A DNA stretch of 64,000 bases from Amaurobius ferox (GCA_951213105.1 OX578142.1:119631354-119695353), one strand, 5' to 3'. Numbered from the stretch's first letter, positions 22,629 to 33,758 are shown. Notes: generated by a model not told the origin, from the sequence alone. Made by a program: numbers and translations.

Positions 22629-25261
22629 GACGGAGTCGTCACAAACTTAAATTCCATTTTTTTTCGTCTATTTGATGATTAGTCAAATAACTATTTAATT
22701 TATTAAAACATTTTTATTTTTACTCATCAATTAACGTGCATGTTACCGGCTACGTTTGTCAATTTAACTCACTTTAAATGAAACATCTAAATTCTGCAAT
22801 TACTTCGTATTTTAAAAGGAATAATTAAATAATTTAAAAATATATTTTCGTGGCTTGTAAGTATCTACCTATTTTGATAACGTATGCAGTCTAACATGTA
22901 TAGTTTGGTTTAATTTATTCATTATTTAGTATAATTTATTCAGATTTTTCTACATAATAGTTCTGTATTTTGTAAAGCAAGTAACTAAAATATTCTAAAG
23001 CTATTTTACCGGAGTATCTAGAGACCAAGGATACTCCACAACTAGGTTTTTATTTTATCGCTTCGTTTAAAGTCTTCTTAAATAATAGAGTATATTTATC
23101 TATTTCTTTATGCGCAGCGTAGCGCAAAAACCAAGAAACGTGCAGCCAGATTCCCAGTTACTCAATTATTACTTTCTTTACATACAGACTATTACTTGTC
23201 TTACATACTACATAGTGTATGTCTGATACTTTCTCTACACATATACAGGATGTTTAAAAAAGGTTAACAGAAGGAGTTTTTTTTATTAACTGTTCGTTGT
23301 AGACACATAATTCCAATTGCAAAAATGCTTTAAATAAGGTAGAAGGTTATGAAATAGTAATTTAAATTATGTGCAATATTTAAAAAAAATTAACTTATTA
23401 TGCAGCCTAACTAACAAAATAGTCAATTTATAAACATATAACCCATACCGTTGTGAAACCAGTAGGCATCATTTTCAAATTTGGTATTTGCTATCGAACG
23501 AAAAGCACAGACAAGTGACGCCAGTTACGACAGTCTTGTTCCGGAAAGTTTATGACCGCAATAAATACATGTCATCCAAATTACGAGAGTGACTTGAGGC
23601 ATAAACAATGCTTAATGCCAGGGCTTGCAACGATTTTCATTGGATCCGAAGGAGCCAATCAAGAGCAACATCACAATAAAAAAATAGCCAATGAAAGTAA
23701 GAGGAGCTGCAGCGAAAACATGTCTTTACCCGAGGCTTAAAAATGCTGCTGCTAATAAGAGAATATCAACGAGACAAGTCAGATTGAATTCAGAAATGAA
23801 GTGAAATCACCGTAGCAGAGAGATGAAGTGAGATCAACTAGGTGTAGAGCAGTTCCCCAGAGAAGAGTGCAGGTTTTCGTAAGTGTGATGTTAAAAAAAT
23901 GTGCATTGCGTTGGAGTCCGGAACAATGGACAAACAAGACAGAGCCAAAACTACCAAGATATATGCCATTCTTATGCGAATCAGGTCGAGTTCATGATCT
24001 GCTTACATATAATTTAAGGATAATACGGTCTCACACGATTGCCTCTCCTCCTTGATTAAATATTTTAGTAAGCTCTTATGTAAGTTAAATATTGCTCACA
24101 ATATGTGATGTAATAAAGGTTAATTTTTAAAATTAAAAATGTTTATTTCAATGTGTAATGTGTATTTATTTACAGATATTTTAAATGCACTCTTACTAAG
24201 GATAATTAGGGAGTTGTTAGGGCCAGCTTATATCTTAATAATTTACTCACCGCAATTGAGTGCGTGATAACTCTAATAAATAAATTATTCATCACAACCG
24301 TATTTAGTAAGATTGACAAAAATTTGGATGAAACACAGTCAAATTTGACATAGTTATCATTGATTAAAACAGGGACCTAAGGAGAAAGGGAGCATCTACA
24401 AAATCAGTTTCTCTTGTGAATAATTACTGAAACTTTTATTACCCGTTTAAATTTATTTTATGCAAATAGTTCAGTGAAGCTATTACGTCACAATTCCATT
24501 GATTCATAATGTGCATTTAGCCATCCAAGTAACTCAGCTTCATAAATAGAGATTACATTATGACTCTTTTCAGTAATGTCGAACTCTATCAGATGATTAT
24601 GATTCACGGCGAACGCAACAGGTCTCCTAGTTGCAAATGCAATCGAATGCAATCGAATTCAATTTAAGAAATTTTAGGACATGTTTATTTTTCTTAAGAA
24701 ATTTAAGATCATGCTTATTTTTCTTCCATTTTATTAGGAAATCATCTGATAGACCAACAAAATCCCTACCCATTTTTTACCCTTCTTTAGGGTTAAAATA
24801 ACATGTAGAGAAAACCAGCTATGTGTCCTTAGTAGTTTCAAAGACAAACTGTAGAAAAACAATTCGTTTAAAAACTCTAATAAATGATTTTTGTGAATCA
24901 ATTCAACTTCTGAATGATCTCCTGGAATCATTAGAAAGGATTGCGGTGATTACAAACGTATAGAAAAATCACGATAAAGTGGTGTAATTCGATATGTTTG
25001 ACAAATTATTGCGTCTTAAATTTGCACTTTTGAGATCTAATTTATTTTCGTTTAGCTAAACAAAATATGGACGATATTTTAGTAATTTAACTTTTTCCGC
25101 TAGAAAGGCTGTATAATTGTAATTTTTTTTTAATTTTCTAAAAAAATATTTCACATTATTTGAATTACTATTGCATAATTTTCTACTTTATTTAAAACAT
25201 TTTTGAAATAGGAAATATGCATCCACACATTTCAAAATATTTTACTCTCTTCGCTTTCCTT
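22629..25261. other. Long spacer without recognisable genes
   Basis: Mostly AT-rich sequence. A less AT-rich patch at 23480-24055 contains short frames of 60-75 codons with no family signature. CAATCGAATGCAATCGAATT (about 24642-24661) is a small tandem duplication. No mobile-element ends were identified. Confidence 0.45.
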
Positions 25262-25840
25262 TAAACACCGTGTATAATGTATAGGGAAAATATTGTGACG
25301 TTGCAAAAAATTTGACACTACAATTATCACTTCACTACAATCATCATACAATTATTTTATCACTACAATTATCACTAGAAATTCGATTTCAAATTTTTAA
25401 CGGAAGAGCACGTTTTAAGTATTTCTGAACTGGAATCGAGCGTTTTTTAATTGATTTCTGTGTGTATAATTGCATGTATGTGTGTGTGTGTGTGCTTGTG
25501 CGTATGTCTGTATGCTTGTGTGTCCTCATTCGAACAAATTGAGCGATTCGTTTGGAAATTGGTAGAATTATTTCAATTGTTAGCCATAAGGGGCCTATTA
25601 ATTTTCGAGAAGTAGAGACATAGATTCCCCTGTTTTAAACTCACATTTTACTTACTCACCTAGCGCGAATTATCTTTCGAAAGAATTAACCGATTTTCAT
25701 GAAAATTGGTATACTTATTTTAATCAATAACAAAAACCTTATAGATTTCCCTTTCAGCAAGATTGAGTAAATATAAGCTTTAATGTGTGTTATTTCTTCT
25801 CATAATATCGAAATTTGTTAATTTGTTGGACACATACGAA
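25262..25840 (+). repeat. Degraded Rep-C copy
   Basis: The order of landmarks matches Rep-C at 40601-41578: GTATAATGTATAGGGAAAATATTGTGACG, GGAAGAGCACGTTTTAAG, a (TG)n tract (25484-25500), then a GAGCGATTCGTTTGGAAATTGG core and GGGGCCTATTAATTTT. An inserted stretch at about 25310-25380 repeats ACTACAATTATCACT. The second half (25670-25840) contains a further diverged core, AACCGATTTTCATGAAAATTGG. Confidence 0.6.
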
Positions 25841-26032
25841 TATATTTTGATGACATCATTTGAATAAAGTTAACTTTTTTTCGATGAAGTTTTAAGTTTA
25901 CAAGTAAAATAAATTATGGTAGCTCTGTGATAAATAATTAAGAAAATATCACCGCTGAATGTATAGCATTTTGCATTTCAGTTCGAAAGCGTTTCATAAT
26001 CAATGCTTTATACGTGATTGACCTTTCTTGTT
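25840..26032 (+). repeat. Rep-A right-end fragment
   Basis: About 190 bp match the end of Rep-A, from the TGACATCATTTGAATAAAG block to the terminal hairpin and CTTTCTTGTT. The left 1.1 kb is missing. Confidence 0.8.
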
Positions 26033-26090
26033 TCTAAATTACCTTAGTCTTGTATAAACTATTACTTTTTACAGTAATTTAAAAATTCAG

Positions 26091-26260
26091 ATTTTTTAAC
26101 ACATTTCAACATAGTTAAATAGTGTTTATGACTTTTTACTCTGTCTGTCTGTCTGTAAGTCTGTCTAGTTTGTCTCATCATCACGGGAGAACGGCTGAAC
26201 AGAGTTTGATGAAATTTTGTGGGTAGCCTTGAAATAGTCTCAATTAAAATTTATATGTTA
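26091..26260 (+). repeat. Rep-B copy
   Basis: A hairpin-like AACACATTTCAACATAGTT start and (GTCT)n tract like those of Rep-A are followed by a different body: ATCATCACGGGAGAACGGCTG and GTGGGTAGCCTTGAAA. The same body occurs at 33415-33480. It looks like a sister of Rep-A that shares the left end only. Confidence 0.6.
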
Positions 26261-26824
26261 AATTATCCATGTTTCAAGTTTCTAAGACCAGAGGATGTCG
26301 AAATATTAATGAAAAACGAAACTTTTCATAGGAGTTCTACTCTTTAACTTCCATGGTTCCTTCAAAGGAAAAAGGTTGCAAATCGCTGGTTTAAAACGTG
26401 AAAGTGAATTAAAAGTCTATCACTGAGTTTGCTGGGAGTTTATTGCGCTAATCAGTCACTTCTTGAAAATCGCAGGTTTGAAACATGAATTTAAATGGGA
26501 ACTCTATCACCATGGTTTATTTATCACAGGCTCTTATTCAACAATGAAAAGTATTAAAAAATCAAAATGGTTATTTAATTATCAGCACTTTATGATTAAG
26601 ATTCTATCTTATATCATGTTGCTCAGCAACGCAATTAAATCAAATGTGTTTGTTAATTTTTATTATTATTATTTCGATTTGAATAAGAAATAAATGGATA
26701 TAAAAATGTATCATATAAATGAACGGTTTGATTTTTCTTTTAATTATATTAATTACGGACTGCGTACATTACTTTCATTTATTTCGGGAAAAAAGAGTCT
26801 TCAAACTTATATATTGTGTTCATA
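26261..26824. other. AT-rich flank of the hAT element
   Basis: A diverged duplication (AAATCGCTGGTTTAAAAC near 26379 and AAATCGCAGGTTTGAAAC near 26468) lies here. A block at 26600-26760 (ATCATGTTGCTCAGCAA...) has a diverged partner at 31860-32030 beyond the hAT element. No gene was found. Confidence 0.5.
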
Positions 26825-26841
26825 CAGTAGCGTAGCGCTAT

Positions 26842-27168
26842 GGAACGAAGTGAGTTGTTGTTGAGACCCAGATCGTCCGACCTACAAGAAAGGTGTAAGG
26901 TAACCGTTTGGACGGCCGGGAAGTGCCACCCAATTTAGACCGGAACCCAGTGGGGGGCATCCACAGGGACCGTACCCTCCTTCCCCTACCACCAACCTCT
27001 CGGAAGGACTTACGGACCCACATGTTTAACGTGATCGTACTCCGCATGAACACGGCGGCAGTTGTGGCAGCGTGCAAATCCAGCGCGCATACCACCGGGC
27101 TACCGCGCCCGAAATGTGCCAACAGCACGCAATGTTCCCAGGTGGTCACCCACCCGGAGCGAAGTGAG
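26842..27168 (-). mobile_element. 5S-rRNA-headed SINE (SINE3-like) inside the hAT left end
   Basis: The 301-bp insertion is 26855-27155, flanked by GGAACGAAGTGAG (26842-26854) and GGAGCGAAGTGAG (27156-27168), 12 of 13 bases identical. Read on the minus strand it starts GGGTGGGTGACCACCTGG and CGTGCTGTTGGC. About 30 of the first 38 bases match, by eye and from memory, the 3' part of arthropod 5S rRNA. It continues through a GC-rich body (GGGTTCCGGTC, GGCCGTCCAAAC, GGTCGGACG.TCTGGGTCTC) to a (CAA)n tail at 26855. A 5S-derived head defines SINE3 elements. The first ~75 bases of the 5S part are missing, so this copy is 5' truncated. Confidence 0.75.
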
Positions 27169-27464
27169 TGGAGCAATTGCTCCATGGAGCACGCATGAGC
27201 AGAGGGGCGCCTCGGATGATGTAATTTTTTTTATATAATTTCGTTACAGCCATTAACAACGACGAATCGCATTGTCGTATCAAAATCTTAAATGATTAGA
27301 TTTACAAATTTAGGTCTGACAGGTCCAATATCTTAATAGAACATTACGTATATAGTATTTTATATTGAAAGTTCCATAGCAAATAGCATGATAATACAGC
27401 AGAGTCGATTGGACCGACGATCCGATGCAGCGATTGAGCAAACTCGTTTTGTTGCAAGCCACAC

Positions 27465-27500
27465 TGACGTCACGTAGCAGACTAAGGCTCCTCTATATAT
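27465..27500 (+). promoter_or_regulatory. Possible hAT promoter: TGACGTCA and TATA
   Basis: A TGACGTCA palindrome (27465-27472) stands 22 bp before TATATAT (27494-27500), about 820 bp upstream of the transposase start. It is the only compact promoter-like cluster in the hAT 5' region. A second, weaker possibility is transcription starting nearer the candidate intron at 28133. Confidence 0.35.
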
Positions 27501-27739
27501 GAGCTGTCTTATTAAGCATATTGAAGCCCAACATAGCTGGAAGCGCAATCCATTAGCATTAGCTCTATTCGTATTTTCACTTTAGGAAGTATATTTGAAA
27601 TAATTATGGTTATTCTGCACCGAACTGCTTTAATCATTCTAGAAAGGGGTTAAGGCTATTTCGATTTCCTAGAAACGAAGAAAAAGAAAACAATGGTTAG
27701 TAAATAATTGGATACCCGGTACTGGAGCATACTTGTCCG

Positions 27740-27812
27740 AGCTACAATATTCTAATTGAAACCTACAATATTCTAATTGAATTGAAATCCTACAATTTTC
27801 TAATTGAAACTT
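27740..27812. repeat. Short tandem repeat CTACAATATTCTAATTGAAA, 3 copies
   Basis: Copies begin near 27742, 27763 and 27789, with the third carrying TTTTC for TATTC and a preceding ATTGAA duplication. It lies inside the hAT 5' non-coding region. Confidence 0.75.
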
Positions 27813-28132
27813 CTTTTTTTATATAAAGTATTTATTTTAAACACTTATTTTATAATTTCTGTAACTGTAGCATGGAACCCTATGGCCTTCAATATGCTTG
27901 ATAAGTCAGCCTGTAGTAGAGGAGCTCTATAGCAGACGACGACGTAGCGTCACTCGTACCCAACCCTAACCCTCTGGAACCACGTGCTGGGCTAAGCACT
28001 CTTTTCTGGAAACACTATCACGATCACGTGACGGGCGAACTGGACAACGTGCCAGCCGTTTGCACAGCTATAGTGTTTGGATTATTTGAAGATGCTGAAA
28101 TAAAACCTGGGACCTATTTTGATCATTTATCG

Positions 28133-28254
28133 GTAAGTTTAACGTAAACACCCCAGTGATTTATTTATAAATTTTTATTTATTCATCACGTTTATATTAT
28201 TTTCCTCTTTCCGCACAAAATAAAGATATTTTGTAATGGATTTTTTTTATCCAG
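28133..28254 (+). other. Candidate intron in the hAT 5' leader
   Basis: A good donor (CG|GTAAGTTT at 28133) and an acceptor preceded by a T-run (TTTTTTTTATCCAG ending at 28254) define a 122-bp intron just upstream of the transposase start. No coding capacity is evident in the preceding exon, so it would be a leader intron. This rests on splice-site quality only. Confidence 0.4.
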
Positions 28255-28317
28255 GGCGGATGCTTACATGAAAGTAGTTAGTTAAATACTTGCATGGAGA
28301 GTGAACAGCAAGGATCA

Positions 28318-30837
28318 ATGTCAGCAAAGTAACTTAGCGGCTCTGCAAATAGAAAGCGCAAGCACGAAAAAGGCATAATGGATAAAGCATTACTCGACAA
28401 GGTACCGAAACTTACAAAATCCTTTTCAGTGCCGCAGTCAGAGGGCAATAAAAAGTCCATCATATTCGCAGGCAGTGAAAATAGATGGATGTTTGAACTT
28501 GAAGAGCGGTCGCCGCCTATTGAACATCAAGACCAGAGTGCATCAACAGTATCATCTGTTGCTGATCATGCTGATACATTGCAACCATCGACGTCCTCGT
28601 CTTATGATTATTGTGACATTGCGTACTTCATAAAACCTCTTTCGCGCGACAGTACACATATTTTAATAGAAAGAGGACCATATCAAAAGTGTAGACCGTT
28701 TCCAAAGAATGTGAGTAGTCGTAATAAGGGACGAGGTTTTGACGTGTCATACAATATCGAAATGCCAAAAAATAAAACGAGTTCATCCCTGATGATTAAG
28801 CACCAAGGATGTTCCCCTAAGGATGTCCTCATTGGATATTTCGCTAAGTTGAACGCGTGCTTTTTTCTTCCGTGCTGGTTGTTTGAGGCCGGAAGAGACA
28901 AGTTCGACAGCACTAGATATAACGACTGGGCGCATATAACGCTTGCAATAGAGGACCACAAGAACAGTTCAGAACATTCGCTCGCATGCGAAACATTCGA
29001 CTGCATTGCTTCTCAAAGAGGCATTGATGGCCAACTCGTAACAAATATGGAGGAAACCGTGCGTTACTGGCGCTTTGTGCTTCGATCCATCATAGACGTT
29101 ACTTTATTTCTAAGCACGAACGATTTAGCTTTTAGAGAACATCGTAAAACAGGTGACGGATCAGTAACATTGGGGAAATTCCTGGAAGCCATACATTTGT
29201 TAGCGCGGTACGATGACATCCTTGCTGAGCTCATTAACCGTCCTAAAGGGTCAGTGAATTATCTAAGTCCTGAGATTCAAATCGAGATTATAAATCTTCT
29301 TGGAGAAGAAGTATTAACATAAATCACACCTGAGATGAAACAAGCTGAGTTTATCTCAATTTTACTTGACTAGACACAGGATATAGCGAAAGTTGAGCAG
29401 CTGAGCTGTATCTTTCGGTACGTTGACATTAAACGGGACGAAAATGACCAACCCATTACAATTGATATCCAGGAGTTGTTTGTTGGATTCACACCAGTAC
29501 ATAGTCAGTTCTCCCAGGAGTTGGAGAAAATCGCTTTGGGACTAGTCAGCAAGTTCACCAGCATGTACAGGTTGCGCGGACAGGACTGCGATGGAACAGC
29601 TAACAGCGGCATATACTCTGGACTTCAAACACGGATCAAGCAGCATAATCCGGCTGCGCGATATGTGCACTGTTTCGCCCACCGCCTGAATCTGGTGATT
29701 AGCGATTCTGTTGCTGGTATCACAGAGCTCCGCAGCTTCTTTGAACGACTGCAAGGTGTCTACGTATTTTTGCAGCGACATCAGTCGTTGGAATCAGCTT
29801 CAACAGGGACCTAAGGAGACTACTTTAAAACGGGTTTGCCCTACATGGTCATCCTCACGCGGTCAAGCACTTGACGAGTTACGTGTCCGCTATCCAGACG
29901 TCATGAGGTTGTTGACACATCTCTCTGTATTTAGTAAATCTCCGGAGGAGAAAAACAGTGCAGCGTCTTTTCTGAACTATTTCGAAGACTTCCCGACCGT
30001 GATTCTTGTTGTGCATTAAAATATTCTTGGTAGTGTCGACGTTATTTAAAACTTCTTCAAAGCAAAGAAGAAGACATAGGGAAGGCCTCAAAACTGATGG
30101 ATTCCCTAGTCAATAAACTTACTCTGTTGCGTGAACGTTGGCCTGACGTTAAAGATGAAGCCAGTGCTTTGGCCAAAGTCTGGGGCGTATCACCACAGTT
30201 CAAATGAAAACGAGCAACTCGGGAGAAGAAAATGGATGGCTAATTTAATATCTGATCAACGACTATCAGATCCGGAATAGCGGTTCAGAGTTGAAGTCTT
30301 CGTCTGAAATTTAGATATCGTTCTGGCGCAACTGAGGGCTCGTTTTGAGGCAATCACTGAAGTAACTGCAATTTTTCAGTGTTTAACACCAAAGATTCTG
30401 ACAGATAGCAGTATGTCAGACAACGAAATAATTAAGATCGCGGATAAACTTGTTGACGATTACCCACCTTGACATATCGCCAAATCTGGGAGCTCAGCTC
30501 ATTTGTTTCAGAACATGCTTTGCAGCTGAACTCCAAAATACGACATCTGTGAGAGATGTTACAAAGATGCTTCTGTGCCACAGCAAAACGGCTAGTTCGT
30601 TCACTGCCATAATAACAGCTGATTTGTTATTTCTCACACTTCCCGTCACTGTTGCTTTATCTGAGAGAAGTTTCTCAAAGCCGAAGCTTATCAAACAGTA
30701 TCTCAGATCGACAATGTCTCAACTTCGACTGCCGTCTCTTGCATTCTTTCGATTGAACGATTAAGGGTGAAAAATCTCGATATAGATCCAATAGTCACTC
30801 GCTTTGCTACTTCCAAAGTGAGAAGTGTCAATTTTTA
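28318..30837 (+). pseudogene. hAT transposase with TTF-type zinc finger (ZMYM1-like), decayed
   Basis: The Met at 28318 fits the family: it opens a basic peptide (RKRKHEK) just before MDKALLDKVPKLTKSFSV. A TAA is already present at codon 5 (28330). A long frame (28378-29322) holds the TTF-like zinc-finger zone (RGPYQKCRPFP, then ACFFLPCWLFEAG). Stops at 29320 (TAA) and 29371 (TAG, in LLD*TQD, beside the first catalytic Asp) interrupt it. RGQDCDGTANSG keeps the second Asp, and HCFAHRLNL the C..H motif of hAT enzymes. Frameshifts follow near 29810, 30018 and later. The C-terminal dimerisation block LPVTVALSERSFSKPKLIK and YLRSTMSQLRL keeps the Glu. All catalytic positions are visible, but at least six lesions make it inactive. 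Confidence 0.92.
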
Positions 30838-31214
30838 AGGAACGTAAAGCAAAGTGCAATTTTGTACATTCACTTTGTTGATTAACGTTCACCTGACTCC
30901 TGACTGTTAATGGTGAATATAACAGTTACCAGTATATTAATATAAGTAGGAATAGTCGTGTGTGATTGGCTATATTAACATAATCTTATGTACTCTTATA
31001 TGATTTTATTTGTATTCAGAATTTATCACAAATACCAAAAAATACTCGAATTTTATAAAAAAAAAAAGCTTAAAAGGAGAGTTGTGTAGCTGTAGTTGTA
31101 TCTTTTCTGCTACTTTTGTATGAGTCACTGAGGCTGGAACTTGCTTGGGGGGAGGCTGGGGGGAGATTGAGCAAGGTTCGCTCTAGGGCGCCACAGAGGC
31201 AGCTACGCCTCTGG
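30838..31214. other. hAT 3' non-coding region and right end
   Basis: An AT-rich stretch with a poly-A run (about 31058) leads into a G-rich subterminal block (about 31147-31170) and the terminal GGGCGCCACAGAGGCAGCTA region. I see no polyadenylation signal more convincing than the generic AT-rich sequence. Confidence 0.55.
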
Positions 31215-31359
31215 TGTTCAATCAATAAACTCATATATTGTGTTTAGCCAATAAACTCATTGTTGAAACAGAATAAAAGTAGAACGGGTATATCTTCTAA
31301 TGCATTCATTTAGTATTTACAAACAGAATCAGAATTTTTTATTCTTCAGATCTCCAAAT

Positions 31360-31900
31360 TCAGGACTACGAATTTGATGGGATATCGCTAACAAAGCAAC
31401 TTTCCTTAAACGCTGCCAAATTGAAAGAAATATCCCCAAATTGATAAAAACGACGCTAAATCAATGAAATTAATTTTGTTTTGTTAGAAGAGGGTACTGA
31501 AATGATGTTTCGGTAGCATTTGCCTGTCAGTCCAACCGTCCTACTTAGTAACACATTTAGCGAATTTTTAAAATGTCGCTAATTGATAAAAAATATTTGT
31601 AAATCCATGAAAATATCTTGAAAATTATAACATTGCGCGAAAACAATGAAATTAATTGTGTTTTGTTAGGTGATAGTATTATGGTGATGTTTTGTCAATT
31701 TGTCTCCAAACAGGACTGTCAGTTTTACAGTCCCACTTGGTGATAAATTTGGTAATTTTTTTAAATGTTGCCAAATTGACGAAAATGTCGCCAAACCTTC
31801 CATAGAGATAGCATTGTTGAGACGATATTGTTTCCACCAATTTATTTGAAGAAAATGATATCATGTTGCTTAGCAATGGATTTAAATCCAATGTGTTTAT
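31360..31900 (+). repeat. Rep-C right-half relic, internally duplicated
   Basis: Several GCCAAATTGA.GAAAATRTCGCCAAA-type phrases (about 31417, 31570, 31765) match the 'GCGAAATTAACGAAAATCTCG' zone of Rep-C at 41388-41410. AATCAATGAAATTAATTTTGTTTTGTTAG occurs twice (about 31457 and 31645), so the segment has been duplicated with a step of about 190 bp. Confidence 0.55.
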
Positions 31901-32530
31901 GCGGCAGATGATTTTTATTATATATTTTCCGATTTAAATATTAAAGATATGTATTTAAAATAAATTTCATTGCATTACATTTTTACATGGATAATATCAA
32001 TTACGGTCTTCAGGTTTAAACATTATTATTATTGATATTTTAGGGGATTATTAATTGAGGGATTATTGATATTTTCTATTTATTGCGTCATCTGTTTTAT
32101 TTTGGCAAAGATTTTTGAACCTCATATTGTAATGCTGGTAATCTTCTACTAACATACGAACATGTATTCTAATCTACGACATTATAAGTAGTACGAGTAT
32201 ATATATAGTATTCCCATATAATTTCAGCCCTTTCATTTTAGTATATATTGGAACCAATTACTGCCTCTAGTTTTAATAATTACGGGTTTATTGATATTTT
32301 CAATTTATACATGTAATCTACTAATACATTCTATAGCTTCTTATATTAGCGTATATAAGTAGTACGGGTCCAATACAAATTTAAAGCTTTTATTTTGCAT
32401 GTATTGATTCAATTTCATATTTCTTATAAATTTGCTTACAAATGGGACCAGAATGTTTTATTCTTCAGATCTGCTCGTAAAGATAATTTTGTATAGCGAG
32501 AACAGGGATTTTTAAACTTATTTTTAAACA
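31901..32530. other. AT-rich spacer
   Basis: A ~170-bp duplication is visible: GGGGATTATTAATTGAGG, GATATTTTCTATTTAT and AAGTAGTACGAGTATA (32041-32206) return diverged at 32281-32368, ending AAGTAGTACGGGTCC. No gene was found. Confidence 0.5.
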
Positions 32531-33122
32531 GGAAAGTGAGCATAACTTTTCCGGCCTTCATGGCAGAGTGAGCTTTTTCTGGAAATGGGGAGCCGCCACT
32601 CCATGCTCATCCGTTTGGAGGCAGGGTCGAAGTGGTGACACCAAGTCTCATCACATGCCACAACCTCGGTAATGAAATCCGTACCTTGTTCCGCAACAGA
32701 TGGGTCCAAGCAACACCCATTCTCTCTACCTTCTACTTCTCTGACAGATGCTTGGGCACCCACTGTGCGCAAACTTTGTCATAACCAAACTTCTGGTGGA
32801 TTATGTGTTGCACAGTCCCCTTGCCTATCGACAGTTCATCAGTAATTTCACGTGTGGTGATCCGACGATGCTGACGAATGAGATCATCCACAACCGCAAT
32901 CGTGGCAGGGTTGATGACAACGTGCGCCTGCCCTAGCCGTGGCAAGTCCTTGATGCTTTCGCGTCTCACGTCATAACGCTGACATCACCGGAATATGGTG
33001 CAACGTGCGAAACACTGCTCTCCGTACACCTCCTTCATCCTGCGATAAATTTCTGAAGCATGCTCGCCTTCTGCGAGAAGAAATTGGACAACAGCTCTTT
33101 GCGCTGATCTGGAGGAATCCAT
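32531..33122 (-). pseudogene. Mariner transposase, N-terminal half, broken
   Basis: The Met at 33122 begins MDSSRSAQRAVVQFLLAEGE, the usual start of mariner transposases, followed by the first helix-turn-helix (EIYRRMKEVYGEQC). A TGA at 32985-32987 replaces the Trp of the 'RWC' stretch (FR*CQRY). The second helix-turn-helix is clear (HRRITTREITDELSIGKG), then KVCAQWVPKHLSE, the linker before the catalytic core. A frameshift lies between about 32770 and 32735. The core keeps the first catalytic Asp in VVACDETWCHHFDP and the SMEWR box. A further frame change precedes GKVMLTFLF, where the element ends, so the second and third acids are missing. Residue order and spacing are standard for DD34D mariners. 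Confidence 0.9.
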
Positions 33123-33321
33123 AAGGCACCCGACCGCTCAATTTTCACCAACTGAGGAGCCGTTCACTACCATGAAGGCTAAAGGGATCTATCTAGTCTT
33201 CATTTTCACTACAAATGCACTACTGGGAAAAACGCCGCGCCATCTATATCCAAACACATTAACCCACTGCCATTAGATACCGCTACAGCAAAAGTTTCCT
33301 TTTCAATTGGACACACCTTAT
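32531..33321 (-). mobile_element. Truncated mariner-type element (5' half)
   Basis: On the minus strand it starts at a TA-flanked end reading AAGGTGTGTCCAATTG (about 33320), runs through a ~200-bp leader and the first ~190 codons of a transposase, and stops abruptly near 32531 in the middle of the catalytic domain. The 3' terminal repeat and the rest of the gene are absent. It cannot move by itself. Confidence 0.8.
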
Positions 33322-33364
33322 ATTATATGCTCCGTACGAAAAACGAGTATGCTGCTTGTCTATA

Positions 33365-33500
33365 TAAATAAATTGACAATCTGTTTGTCTGTATGTATGT
33401 ATGTATGCATGTTTGTCTTATCATCACGGGAGAACGGCTGAACCGAATTTAATGAAAATTTGTGGGTAGCCTTGAAAAAATAGCCTCGCATAATATGTGA
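33365..33500 (+). repeat. Rep-B core
   Basis: A (GTAT)n/(GTCT)-like tract (33386-33412) is followed by TATCATCACGGGAGAACGGC and GTGGGTAGCCTTGAAAA, the same body as at 26175-26245. The left hairpin is not evident here. Confidence 0.6.
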
Positions 33501-33626
33501 AGTCTGGCATAGTCATTACGGTTACTTAAAATTTGAAAAATGAGAATTTTCTGTTTTTTTCTCTTTAAAAATAGTTGAGGAATAATCAATATACCGAATT
33601 TTGAGTATCTAACTTTATTAAATAAC

Positions 33627-33758
33627 TTTGCAGCTTAGGTTGTAGTTGTTGATTGTTGAGACCCAGACCGTCCGACCTACCATTTGCAGCTTAGGTTGTT
33701 GTTGTTGTTGTTGAAACCCAGACCGTCCGACCTACCAGAAAGGATTTGCAGCTTAGGT
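33627..33758 (-). mobile_element. Two successive 5'-truncated SINE tails between three copies of one 14-bp target
   Basis: TTTGCAGCTTAGGT occurs at 33627-33640, 33683-33696 and 33745-33758. Between them lie two short 3' fragments of the 5S-headed SINE (33641-33682 and 33697-33744), both with GACCCAGACCGTCCGACCTA or the AACCCAGACC variant on the plus strand and a (TTG)n, i.e. (CAA)n, tail. The second also keeps CAGAAAGG. Either two insertions used the same target or one insertion was tandemly duplicated and diverged. The different lengths and tails favour two events or a later slippage. Confidence 0.85.

Larger units (their letters stand above)
26825..31214 (+). mobile_element. Autonomous-type hAT transposon, dead, with nested SINE
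   Basis: The left end begins CAGTAGCGTAGCGC at 26825 and the right end finishes GCAGCTACGCCTCTG near 31213, an inverted pair of the CAGNGGCGTAGC type common in hAT elements with TTF/ZMYM-like transposases. Flanks TGTTCATA (left) and TGTTCAAT (right) share six bases and may be a decayed 8-bp target duplication. The element encloses a transposase relic with a possible upstream intron, and a 301-bp SINE inserted 30 bp from the left end. Total length is 4.4 kb, about 4.1 kb without the SINE, normal for this group. Confidence 0.8.

Noticed and set aside
23552..24055. Possible small host genes in the less AT-rich patch
   Set aside because: Frames of 62-75 codons without motifs, splice structure or neighbours to support them.
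26838..27198. 115- and 96-codon frames on both strands
   Set aside because: They run through the SINE insertion and its target duplication; a non-coding element cannot support them.
27934..27960. A second hAT left end (CAGACGACGACGTAGCG)
   Set aside because: It lies inside the larger hAT unit, has no matching right end or flanking duplication, and the 26825 end fits better.
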